A stretch of 64,000 nucleotides of DNA from assembly GCA_914767715.1 (NCBI GenBank), contig OU612068.1:22074001-22138000 (forward strand). Direction: 5' to 3'. The DNA comes from Membranipora membranacea. Its lineage: Eukaryota > Bryozoa > Gymnolaemata > Cheilostomatida > Membraniporidae. Below the pieces are notes generated by a model. That model was given only the letters and a program-made list of their open reading frames with translations. It was not told where the DNA came from and ran no database searches. Below are positions 37,900 to 48,254 of this stretch, piece after piece; the stretch's first letter is position 1; the number at the start of each line of letters is the position of its first letter. The position numbers were made by a program, and so were the translations under genes.

Positions 37900-40800
37900 A
37901 CAGTCAACTATGAACCAAAAATGTAGATATCTGATGTGACTCTTTATATAGAAGTTTGTAAATGAGGTTATTACAGTTTTTATGAATCCCAAGAAAAAAA
38001 CTTCCCTTGTCTATGTCAAATAATTAATTGAATGAAATTACTGCCAATAAATTAGTATTTAATAACTTAACAGGAAAAACTTGAAAGGAAGGTGAATGTG
38101 CTGTTGTATTTTATCAATTTGTCCATCTAGCTTCAGTTTATTAGCTTAGTTTTCTCTAAATGATTGTCATAACTACCATATCATTGTTTGTTTGTTTTTT
38201 TTGTTGCATTGGGAAAACAGCAAAAGTGACAGTGGCATAAATATATGTCATATGAAATTAAAAAGAGGACACTTTTCATAAAAAAAGTTCACAATATCAT
38301 TTATCAATTAAACTCGAAGGTAGAAGATAACACTGGCACCACTAAATACGTATCAAGATGCAATTAACCTTCACCATCACCAGTAGGCAACATTCTCGAT
38401 AATGGAAATACTATGTATAAGCTTTAGATCTGCACCACAGGGCAGTCAGTAGCCCCTCCATCCCATGGCTGCAATAAACTGAATTAAGTTCAGAAGCTAT
38501 TTTAATCTCAAAGAAAATTTCTAATTCTTGTTATTGAACGCAATAATATTGTTCTTGTAGATGATCTTGTAACCGGGATGACTAATGATATATTTAAATT
38601 GACACAATAAAATATAACTGCTTTGTTTATAGAAAACAATTATTTCATACATCATTTTGTTTCAAATGCATATTATTTATTTGGAGATTTTGTTACTGAA
38701 ACAAGATGATCGAAATCAATCGAAATAATTAAAATTTTCAAATTTAACATTTATTAATAACATCGAAAATTAGATGGAGTACATCATTGCACATCAAGTA
38801 TCAAAATATAAGTTTTGTGATTGTCTTCCACTTTGAGGCCTCTTCTATCAAATTGAACTGGTAGGGGGAACATCTTTACATATATATATAATCAACTTGT
38901 ATAATAACAATTTTTGATATACTGAAAGGTTGAATAACTGAGGCTCTTCATTTTATCCAGCATACCTATTTTTCCCCCCATGCAAAATAGTTCAACAGAA
39001 TCACTTTTGTTTTGGCAAGTAGAATACATAGCAAGGCAGACACACACAGCAATGGGATGCCCTTAAATATAAAATATGCTTGAGTGGCATCAAGCTTGTT
39101 TCAATATCCATTAACAGCCCTCTATTAGCTTTCTTATATAGACAAATTTGATACCTCTAATATGGTGTTAAATTTTCCAAGTCATTCCTGAAGACAGTTC
39201 TCATATGAATGTTGAACCCCCGAACAGAGGCACCAATGTATTACATTTTTTTTTATCACCCAGCATGCCAAAACAGACATAGGAAGGAGGTTCGAATTTG
39301 TATAATATTTTTTTCATATGATAACTTTTTTTCTTTCGTCCATAAATATGCTTTAAATATGTGTACATGTATAAACGCACATATTATCATGAGTGACACT
39401 TTGTGTACTGTACCACGCTTACTTATGTTAGATATGTGAAGGTTTAGTTAGTGTGATCTTGTTAATATTTAGCATCTACGTCGGAAATGACCTTGCTGCT
39501 TTTGTCTAACAGTAATACCCTATGAGCAATATTAAAATCAAATCAATGTAGTTGAATGTCATTAAGGCCGCATTCAGGATCTGCCCTCTCAACGTCTCTA
39601 CCTTGAACACACAGAATAAAATGAGCCAAGTGAGACTTCCGTTGGAATATCAAATACAATTTTTAATTAAATAATAACAGATTCAAAGGCAAAAGTATAA
39701 AAATCTTGGTTAGGTTACTTTTTCATGTTTGAAAAGCACCCATAACCCTATAACAGAATCCCGCAGGGTCATGAACCATAATAATACGGTCCATCATCAA
39801 CTTTGGGGACAATCCCCTAACTATATTTTAGAAAAAGACTTACCCATTGAATTTTTGGTCATAATATTTACCAGCTGCTAAAAATGATCACATTTCACAA
39901 AAAAACCTGTTCCTGAATATAATGAAAATAAATACAATTTTATTGGCTTACAAAGTTTAAAAGTTATAATCGCTTTTAACAATTGGCAGGATTGATTTCA
40001 AGGAAGTTCTAAAAAAGAATCACAAAATTAACTTGACACAACTAGTGAATTCTAGTGTTGAACCAGGCACTAAACTTATATCACACAATATCATGTTTTA
40101 CACACTTTTTACAGTGATTTACAATATATACTATATTCATAAACCGGTGTGAGACATGTTAGCCTTACCAAAATGGTGTTTGTGAATTTAGGATATGAGA
40201 GGAAAATTTCGATATACTGGTGAATTTTGTAAAATCAGGTAACAAGATAGTTATTCTTGTTGTAACCTAACAACGACACCTTCTGCTTATAGCCTATAAC
40301 AGCAGCCGGTAAAATTGACAATCATATGCGATTACAAATCAATGCAATGCAACTACAAGTTTTCCACTGATCATGTGATGAATAGCATCTGTATGTTAAA
40401 ACTACATTCCAACAGGGGAATAAATTGGCCAATGCTTGGGAGCTCTAAAAGATTATCATCAACCATTAAGAATTGTATTCATTCATAAGGCGGGGAACTT
40501 AAACCTGGAAGAGTTCAATCACGGAAGCTTCAAATGACTGCAAGTGTTTTTATGGCTGCAAAAGAGGCATATCAACTTGAAAGTTGAATTTGCTCAAAAA
40601 TGATAATTAGCTAAAGTATCATAATGAATCCGAAATTTGTTTATTGCTAGACTTCAAAAGTGTCAATATAAAATGTTTTAATGCACAAAAAATAAAACTG
40701 TTTTGAATTGTGAGAAGGTTCAGGTTACCTAACACTCACTGGAAAACCTTAAGTTGAATTTTCACGACTAATCATAGTCTCCTTTATTGCTCCTTCTCAA

Positions 40801-41080
40801 TCTCCATCTCGCTTAAGCATAGTGTCTTTGAAAATATAAATGACGACAAAGGTTTTGCCAGGATGATCTTACATCCTGCCTGGGTATTAGGGGTACATTG
40901 TGGCATGTTTTCCTCATATTAATCATATTACAGTTTCTATGACTCAGGACAGTATGCAATACTTTACAACTAATTAAAATATATGATGAAGATGTATGAA
41001 GGTTGATTTGCGCCTCAAAATCTAAGATATTACTCTGAAAAGTAATGTCACCGCCCATCTTGTTTGTGGTGTGAGCAAAA
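37900..41080. other. No gene recognised
   Basis: AT-rich DNA. A block at about 39465 (TTAGCATCTACGTCGGAAATGACC) resembles array blocks at 27530 and 32920, so part is diverged unit DNA. A short TA tract lies near 38880. No exon of the gene family was found between 35.5 and 43.1 kb. Confidence 0.4.
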
Positions 41081-41084
41081 CATC

Positions 41085-41751
41085 ACAATAGCAACCTTTT
41101 TTAAAAAAGGCAGCATTTTACGAAATCTCAACTCAAACAGTCCTAACATGTCTTTCAGGAATGACATTGATATCGGAGTAACAGCTTTGGCACTTCCTAT
41201 ATTGTATGAACTTATGAACAGATTTATGCGCAAAAACTACAGTTTGTTGCAAAAAACATTAGCTTAACAAAATACAAGTTTATCTAACCTTTTGAAGTTT
41301 GTGGCATCATGTTAACACATTAATTGCTTTGTTTGTGTTCATACCAGTATCTCTGTGTTTCACAATGGGCAGGGTGGATGCGACAGGAGAGTTTTTTTTC
41401 GAATGACAATGACATGATCCAAATTTTCCTTTTGTTTGCAAAATGAAAGTTTTGCATGAGATAAACTTTTACTTCAATGTTGTGGAAAATTGTAGTTGTA
41501 GTCATTAGTAGTCAGTTGTAGTAATTGTAGTCTGTTCTGGGTTTATTTTAACATAAAAATTTAGCTACATGCATATCACAGATTGACCACTATTTTTAAA
41601 TATATTGTACCTACAGAGCGCTATGCGTGGGTGGATAACCATTATAACAAAACGGCAACCTAATGACTTTTACAGGCATAAAGCAACAATTCGGCTGGAA
41701 AATATTACCCATTAAGCTTCACTGTCAAAAGCCACAGGTTGCCCATGGCTG
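41085..41751. mobile_element. Non-autonomous hAT-like element 2 (degraded)
   Basis: The left end ATAGCAACCTTTTTTAAAAAAGGC..ATTTTACG and the right end AAAAGCCACAGGTTGCCCATGGCTG correspond in the same orientation to element 1 at 2705-3686. Interior landmarks are also shared (CTCAACTCAAAC.., AACTACAGT.TGTTGC, TTTTGAAGTTTGTGGCATCA). It is shorter and more diverged. I could not confirm a target duplication. Confidence 0.6.
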
Positions 41752-42976
41752 CACTAAATTATTATCAACGGATAATCATCTATGTCACCACTTCCTACAC
41801 AATGAAAATAGATAAAACACAATTGAACAATGATATATCCTGCAACATAGTTTGGATTGATATCCACAAAAACCAAGCCTTATATTAGTGTGTTTCATTA
41901 ATTCATAATTAATTCAATTAATATTTGTTTCTCGTGACAATGGAACAAATAACACACTCTGAATTTGTTAAAACGTAGAAATCTTGCAGAGAGTTGTGCT
42001 GTCCTTAGAAGCATTTAATAATTCTGTCATCACATATCCCTTCAGCCTTTCGTAATATAAAACTTGATCCTTGAAGAGCATAACAATATCAATTTCATTT
42101 TTTATAACATATGAAATTATACTCTCCTGCGAATTTCATATCCCCTCATAAAACATTATAATATGAACATTAATTCCTAGCAGAACTATTTTAGTAATAA
42201 GGAGTGACCATTTGGATCTGTAACGGGGTGTTTCGTTTTGAAAACTGTGAATAATCTTGTCATTTCAAACTGAGGCAAAAATTAAAAAGAAAGCAAATGA
42301 TAGATCGACTGAGAGTAATTTAATTATGTTAGTGAAAGTGGAACAAATTGATCTCACATTCACCATAAAGCAATGGGTATTTTCAACGAAATCTTACCTG
42401 TAAATGACTCTCCCTCCAACTGCCAGTCAGTCAAAGCCAACACATTGGTCAGTCAAAATCTCTCTTTGTCATGCATCTACGTTTTTAATGTTCCCTCAGG
42501 ATGGTCGAGAATGAGATAGATATTTACCATTAAAACTGTTCCATTTCGAAAAGTCTGAGTCATGTCGAAACAAGAAATTGTCTCCTGAAATTTCCATCCA
42601 GAGATGAACATGACAGCCACAGGTCTTGTTCCCAAATAATTCCCTACTTGAAAAATTTGGGATGTATGTCTCCAAACACAAAAATGAGCAGGAGTGTGGA
42701 GTAAGGTAATAGTGCATATTGGTCCATTCCAATGATAAGGCAAACATATTCGACACTAATTGAATATCCCAATTTTCTTTTCATTCATTTTAAGGAAAGA
42801 AAAGCTCAATAAAAAGCACTCAGAGCTGAGACGCTCCATCGATATCAAAAGAAAATATTTATACTTGAAGTATAGCTAGAGCCATCAAAATTACAGCTGG
42901 AATATTGTGAGGTTTGAAAATATATATCATTTTGTCCTGTCACCTTAGGTGACTGATATTTTAGAGAAGTTTGATT

Positions 42977-43003
42977 GTTTGAAGTTTGAAGTTTGAAGTT
43001 TGT
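42977..43003. repeat. Heptamer repeat (GTTTGAA)n
   Basis: Three to four consecutive GTTTGAA units. Confidence 0.85.
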
Positions 43004-43107
43004 TTATTGCCTAAATTCTAATATCCATCCTGTGATAGGTTGATAGCATCGAATGTACAGCACATACATGGAAAAATAATAATAAAAGGAGTCTGAGCTG
43101 CATTAGT

Positions 43108-43470
43108 TTAAAAATCGCATCTGTCTCTTCTTGTGGAGGTTCTTTGAGGGTCAATGTGTTTGTTGAGCTAAAAACTTAACCTTTTTAGTTTGCGACTGCA
43201 TTGCCTCTGGAAGCTCTGTACTTCCTGGAACAAAATGAATACATAATTTGAAGAGTGATAAAATGAAGTTTTGCACTGTATGATCATTGTATTTTACACA
43301 TGGATAATCAATGATAATTGGAACGAGGCATGAAATGGCAATTGTAATGATCAATAATATGTTTGGGGTCTCACCATTTCTTGGACGGATGGTTCTTCAG
43401 CGATGTATTTTTCTGCAGGTTTGATGTCCTTCCTAGTTTGAAACAGTCTGTTGACAAATTTGAATCCCAT
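43108..43470 (-). pseudogene. Array gene family, copy 6: nonsense mutation in exon 2
   Basis: Exon 1 is 43470-43375, intact (32 codons, MGFKFVNRLFQTRKDIKPAE..., ending ...EEPSVQEM) with donor GTGAGA. Exon 2 starts at 43224 after CCAG with a shortened beginning (EVQSFQRQCSRKLKRLSF), then TAG (43170-43168) replaces the conserved Glu of LSFEL. Beyond it the old frame continues (LNKHIDPQRTSTRRDRCDF) to a TAA at 43108, so only one base change ends the frame early. If spliced, a 50-residue product without the C-terminal basic region would result. The TATA box is weakened to TATGAATA at about 43533-43540, while the GGTGTGAAAG..CTGTCAG element and ATTGG remain. Confidence 0.8.
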
Positions 43471-43774
43471 TACAATGTTGTATTGTAGCTTGCATGTCTC
43501 TTGACTGAATGATGTCTTGCTAGAACCCCATTGTATTCATACTGACAGTAACTTTCACACCCTATTCTGATGTATATTACTAACACCAATCCAATTATCA
43601 TGAAGTTGTCTGTAGCTGTTCAACGGAATGCACAGAATTCCAACACAAGATGCCCACGTGTTCACAAGACACCTAATATCCAGCATCCCAATCACATGTA
43701 TTGTTCAGGCTTATCCTGATCACATGGATTACAGTAGTATGTATTCCATAATAGCATACTATAATACAGTATTA

Positions 43775-44007
43775 GGAGAGGTATACACCCGAGGGTGCTG
43801 GGAACTGGAACAATCAACAATGGAAGCTCTCCCAGTGGAACTCGAACCCACAACTCCTAATCGCCTGGCAGTGAATAGCAAGCGCCATCTCACCATCCCC
43901 AAAAAAAGAATGGCTCGATGGCGCGAATTAGATAACCCGCTATTCACTACTCGGAGTTGTGTTCACTCATCCCACAGCACATTCCAATCCACCATTGCCA
44001 CCCTATG
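43775..44007 (-). mobile_element. SINE family B, copy with internal deletion
   Basis: On the minus strand the element runs from a GTGCTGTGGGATGAG flank and GTAGTGAATAGCGGG through GATGGTGAGATGGCGC to GGGTTCGAGTTCC and CCCAGCACCCTCGGGTG. About 25 bp of the head, between the A-box region and TTCACTGCCAGGCG, are missing compared with the next copy. The overlapping open frames are SINE by-products. Confidence 0.75.
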
Positions 44008-44149
44008 AAACACAGCATTAGGTTTATTGGCCTTACATGGCCCATTGCTGGGACCCCTTGTAGTAGGTGTAGCTGTCTTTCCATGCTTTTCAGCATGTCT
44101 TTCCATGCTGTCACATATCTTTCCATGAGTCAGTCAGTAGACAAGTACA

Positions 44150-44404
44150 CAGGCGAGGTATACACCCGAGGGTGCTGGGGGCTGGAACAATCAACAATGA
44201 AAGCTCCCCAAGTGGGACTCGAACCAACAACTCCTGCGGCACTAATCGCCTGGCAGTTAATAGCAAGCGCGCTAACCGATCGCGCCATCTCACCATCCCA
44301 AAAAAAAAGAATGGGTCGATGGCGCTAATTTGATAGCCCGCTATTCACTACTCGGATTTGTGTTCTCTCATCCCACAGCACATTCTAATCCACCATTGCT
44401 ATCC
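44150..44404 (-). mobile_element. SINE family B, fuller copy
   Basis: The minus strand shows GGATGGTGAGATGGCGCGAT, CGGTTAGCGCGC and the B box GGTTCGAGTCCC (44225-44214), followed by TTGTTCCAGCCCCCAGCACC and CCGAGGGTGTATACC-type tail complement. The same flanks as the 43775 copy are present on both sides, so the two form a direct duplication of about 375 bp period. A partial third repeat (CTCGAACCCACAACTCCTGC) follows at 44406. Confidence 0.75.
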
Positions 44405-44964
44405 ACTCGAACCCACAACTCCTGCGGCACTACTCACCATTATTAAATTAATGGTCAGTGTTGGCGGCAAATTAAGTAAACTCCAGCTTAGTGTGTTTTG
44501 ACATACCTATATGCCAGACTAAACTATATGTGTGAAGCAGAGCTGGGTACAGTCTTGTATATCAATCGTTAAATTTTACGCAGGTAATGTATGAATCATT
44601 AGTTGATTATTTTGGATTTGCATTGACACTAATTGCTAAGGCTTGTGGTGTGGGTGGTTGCATAAGGAGTTCTGTGTGGAATTACATCGACTGCTACATT
44701 TGACTATTTCTACACATACAATTCATATTCATTGGTCTCGTAATGCTATATTAGAGCGAAGCTGTCAAATTAAAATGAAATCATCATCATATCGTCATCA
44801 TCGCGATGCAGGACCCAGCTGATTCACCTCCTCCAAGGTTTATAAATGAACAACTACCGATACATTTGATCCATTTTTTTGTGTTAGACCCTCATAGACT
44901 GTATAAACGCATACAATTTTGCGCAACAATTCTGTGATATTATATCTTTTTGAGAAACTTTTAG

Positions 44965-45270
44965 GTGAGAAAATTGGCAGAAGTAACTCACAGAAGTAAG
45001 TCACAGAAATGAGTCACAAAAAGAACATTTGTTTTTCCACATTATTAGAGCAGTTGCTTATGCTGTGTTTTGCGCTTTTGGCTTTAGCACATTCTTTAGG
45101 TTAAATTTGTGAGACACTTTTGACCTACTCATATTATTTTCAAAGGATAGTTGGTCGTGATACGAATAAAAAAGTCTCACAAATTGGTTGACAATTCCTC
45201 TCTGGTTAGCCAATGGAATGCCTCCTCACAAATTTTATTGGCTGGAAAACCCTATTTCTACACAACCAAA
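44965..45270. repeat. Dispersed repeat, first copy
   Basis: Contains GGCAGAAGTAACTCACAGAAG and TTGGTTGACAATTCCTCTCTGG..AGCCAATGGAATG..TATTGGCTGGAAAACCCTAT. A diverged copy in the same orientation lies at 52905-53500. Confidence 0.7.
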
Positions 45271-45641
45271 CATCTCTACTTGAGTGTGCCGAAAGGTTAA
45301 AATTTTCCCAAACTGGTTTTGAAATGAATATTCTGTAAGAAAATGAAAACAAATATAAAAAACTTCTGGGTCTGTTTCTATTTTTTTATTATTCCATGAT
45401 AAAAGTGGTCAGTATTTGAGGACCATTTAATATTCAGGATCTAGAAAATGGCCCTCAAAACCAATGAGTAAGGTAATTATAAAAGCTATTAGCTATTAGC
45501 GGTTGATGAAAATGAAGCTAATAATGATGGTAAAAGCTGGAACGGGTAAAAGGTAAAAGTGACAACTGATCCCAACAAGGTCCAGGGTCTACCGAATATG
45601 ACCAAATTAATTTATTATAAAAATTTCTTATACTATTGAGG

Positions 45642-46913
45642 ATAGTTCCCAAAAATAGCCAAGCAACAAACTGCTTCAAACGAGGAAGAACAGCAAGCCT
45701 GCAGTAAAAGATATTGAAAACTGACTGTTCATGAAATGGTAAATGCATGCCGCCGACATATTTTTGCTCAACTTGAATACTTTGCTCGAAATACCATTGA
45801 TTACTATTATAGGGTTAAATCATGAAACGTGACAAAATTTAATCTTATAAATCTTATAATTGTCTTTTTCTTTTCTAGGTAGGCGATGATATTCAATGCT
45901 TCAAGAGACAATGCAGTCGCAAACTAAGAAGGCTCAGTTTTGAGCTCAACAAACACATTGACCAGGGGCGATTCTAGCACTGGCCGCCAGGGTCGTGCGA
46001 CCCCCTTCTTTTAAAAAAAAGAAAATTGAAATACATGCAAAATTGGAGAAGTTATGGCCGAAATAATACTGGCACTATTTTCTTCTGTCACAAAACACTT
46101 GTGTTTGCTTACATATTACCAAGCAGGACTGCAGTAAATAAACCTTGACTCCCTAATTCACATTGATCAATAAGATAAAGCCTGAATGATTTTTTTTCAA
46201 GGAACAGGTGAGTGAGTGATGGCTTGAGATGAGAGATGAGTGACAGACAATCACAAATAGTAGTAGTTGTGTGTTGTTATTAGTCAGCCAGGTCAGCCCA
46301 GTCATTCAAGGCCATAGAAATGTCTATGGTCCAGGCTTGCCAACCTGAAAGTTGACATTGGAGTAAGATTGGCAAATGAGCCAATTTTGATCAATGTCAA
46401 TGATGACTATGTGACTTAATTTTTTTCTGACACAGTTGGAAAAGAATATTCTTAAGTCACAAGTATTGTAAACAGATGCTGTATTAAATTGTCTTTACCT
46501 TGACTGCGATGTACTGAATCACAATCATTTATAAATATATTGTTTATAATCAATAAATTACTTGCCAGGTACATGTAGTCCTGTACAGTTTTCACAAGTT
46601 GTAAAGATATAATGTGAACTGTCTAGTATTGTAAATGAGTGAAAATTGACAAAAAACATGGCTTTTAGGGTACCAAATATGTAAAATTTTCGTGGGGGAG
46701 GTCCCCCACACCCCCTTCACCGGGAGGGTGCTATGGCGCCCCTCCCGGACCCACTCCTCCGCCTGCAAACTGGCCTTCGGCCAGTAAACGGACCCCCTTT
46801 CCCATTGGGCTAGAATCGCCCCTGTTGACCCTCAGAGGACCGCCGCAAGAAGAGAAAGATACAACATAATTTCTCAAAAATATCGGTCACCTGCTATGCT
46901 AGGAAAAAATTGA
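45642..46913 (+). pseudogene. Array gene family, copy 7: inverted, start lost, split by a transposon
   Basis: Exon 1 remnant (45642-45738): ATAGT in place of ATGGG and a 1-bp length change; it keeps CTGCTTCAAACGAGGAAGAAC, GCAAGCCTGCAG and a GAAATG end before GTAAAT. The 140-bp intron ends CTTTTCTAG. Exon 2 starts at 45879 with VGDDIQCFKRQCSRKLRRLS..., in frame through LNKHID, where the element at 45963-46824 interrupts it. After the element, the coding sequence resumes with DPQRTAARRERYN and reads past the usual stop to a TGA at 46911-46913. Without the insertion exon 2 would be open, so it was probably still coding, or recently dead, when hit. It is the only copy on the plus strand. Confidence 0.85.
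45963..46824. mobile_element. Non-autonomous hAT-like element 3 (862 bp) inside copy 7
   Basis: Both ends carry the perfect 16-bp inverted repeat CAGGGGCGATTCTAGC. The flanking target duplication is TTGAC (45958-45962 and 46825-46829), and removing one copy restores the exon. Subterminal DNA at the right end is GC-rich and contains the palindrome ACTGGCCTTCGGCCAGT; the left end has CACTGGCCGCCAGGG. CAGGGG termini suit the hAT superfamily. A 5-bp duplication is unusual for classic hAT (8 bp) but known for hAT5-type groups. No transposase frame. Confidence 0.9.
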
Positions 46914-47699
46914 AGTAATCAAACTTCAGCTGTCCATTTTATCTGTGCATGAATTTTTCATAATCAAGAGCTTTTATGTCCTTAGATAATGTGAAAGTAC
47001 ACCATTTATTTATATGTTTTATCACTTATTCTGACACTGGTGCTACTTCAGCTCTATTAATTTTTACACCAATCGCCTTTTATAAAGCTTTGTTCTCTCT
47101 CTTGAAATGAGTGTAATAACAATCTTGAATACTCAGAAAGCTATTTCAGTTCTTGCATGTGCTCGAAGCCTTATTAAAAGAACAGACCAACTCACACAGG
47201 GTATTATGAGTGGCAAGATCTGTTGCATTCTGATTCATCTTGATTGAAAGTTTTTGGTTTCTTTTTTCCTTTTTTTTGTTTTCTTGGAAGGCTGATTTTG
47301 TAAAACATTCTCATCGAATGAAAATTATGCCCATAAAGTTTTTATAAAAAATCTCTGCACAGAAATTTGTGGAAAACTTTCTTGCTTTGGTACAAGCTAG
47401 ATTATTCTCATAAGATCAGCTCAATCTGCCTTCCTGAGTGAGCAGTCAAAAAGTGGATGGCCAAGTAGGGTTTTGAATGAGATGATTATGATTATGAATT
47501 ATGATATGAGAATGATATGAGAATTATATTTATGCTTTCAAGAACAGCATAAATCATACAAGGTTTGTGTTTAAATTGCGGTTGGAATCATAATGTCCAT
47601 TAGGGTCCACAAGGATGATCCACTACTCAGGAGAGATGGCAGTATGACACAGTCAAAGGACTTTCTAAGTTTTCTTTGATTATATCTATGTAGATGTTT

Positions 47700-47812
47700 C
47701 ACCATCTACCTTAGATTGTACCACAAAAAATTGATAGATCGGCTTTCCACACAATTTTCCACAGGGTGCTCGAAAAAGAAGCATTACTCTCCATGGTTTT
47801 TCACTCGTGTCT
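47700..47812. repeat. Copy of the 48-51 kb repeat (partial)
   Basis: GATCGGCTTTCCACACAATTTTCCACAGGGTGCTC..AAGAAGCATTACTCT matches 48800-48850 in the same orientation and 50010-50080 inverted. Confidence 0.7.
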
Positions 47813-48254
47813 CCTGGGCTAATTTGTCAATGCCCTTCTTGCTACATTATATTCATCAATGTCTAAAATTACATATTGTGAAGTTTCGGGGATGTGTGCG
47901 CATAACTTTTGGAGATCTAGCCAGATAAAAAAAGCTCCTCTCAATTTTGTTAATTTGCTTGTTTTGATTCTCTGCAGGTCACGTAACATTATTTAAGTCT
48001 GATGAAAGTTTTGGCCGTTTTGATAACAGCTTTCACGGTAGAGATAAAGATAGCTTAGGAATTATTATTGAGCTATTCTACAAACTATATGAATTTCAGT
48101 GTACACCATCCATTGTGTAGCACTATAGGATAGTTTTTTTTTTAATTTTCAGAGGGGATCATGTGTTTACTTGCCATGAAATACAAACATCAGGCAATTT
48201 GTGCTGTATGAAGCTTTCTATTTGTGGATAACAGCCTTGCAGGATATAACATTG

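Larger units (their letters stand above)
18490..45600. repeat. Tandem segmental array carrying the small two-exon gene family
   Basis: Landmarks recur in the same order and orientation. A TACACAGCA block lies at 18493, 23170, 29347 and 34824. An AGCACCATTTGTGTAAA-like 3' flank lies at 18786, 23465 and 29549. Gene exon 2 lies at 18972, about 23650, 29713, 35112 and 43108. A TTTTGTAACCC/GAGAGACATGCT block lies near 24600, 30760, 35750 and 44745. A CCAGGGTCTACC block lies at 25562, 32097 and 45582. A GGTATTAAA..ACACTCAAAA block lies at 21873 and 28432. Unit lengths range from about 4.7 to 8 kb. Non-coding parts are much more diverged than exons 1 and 2, consistent with old duplications and selection on the exons. 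Confidence 0.85.

Noticed and set aside
43628-44328. Two plus-strand frames of 123-126 codons
   Set aside because: Both run through SINE family B in antisense and share only SINE-derived peptide.
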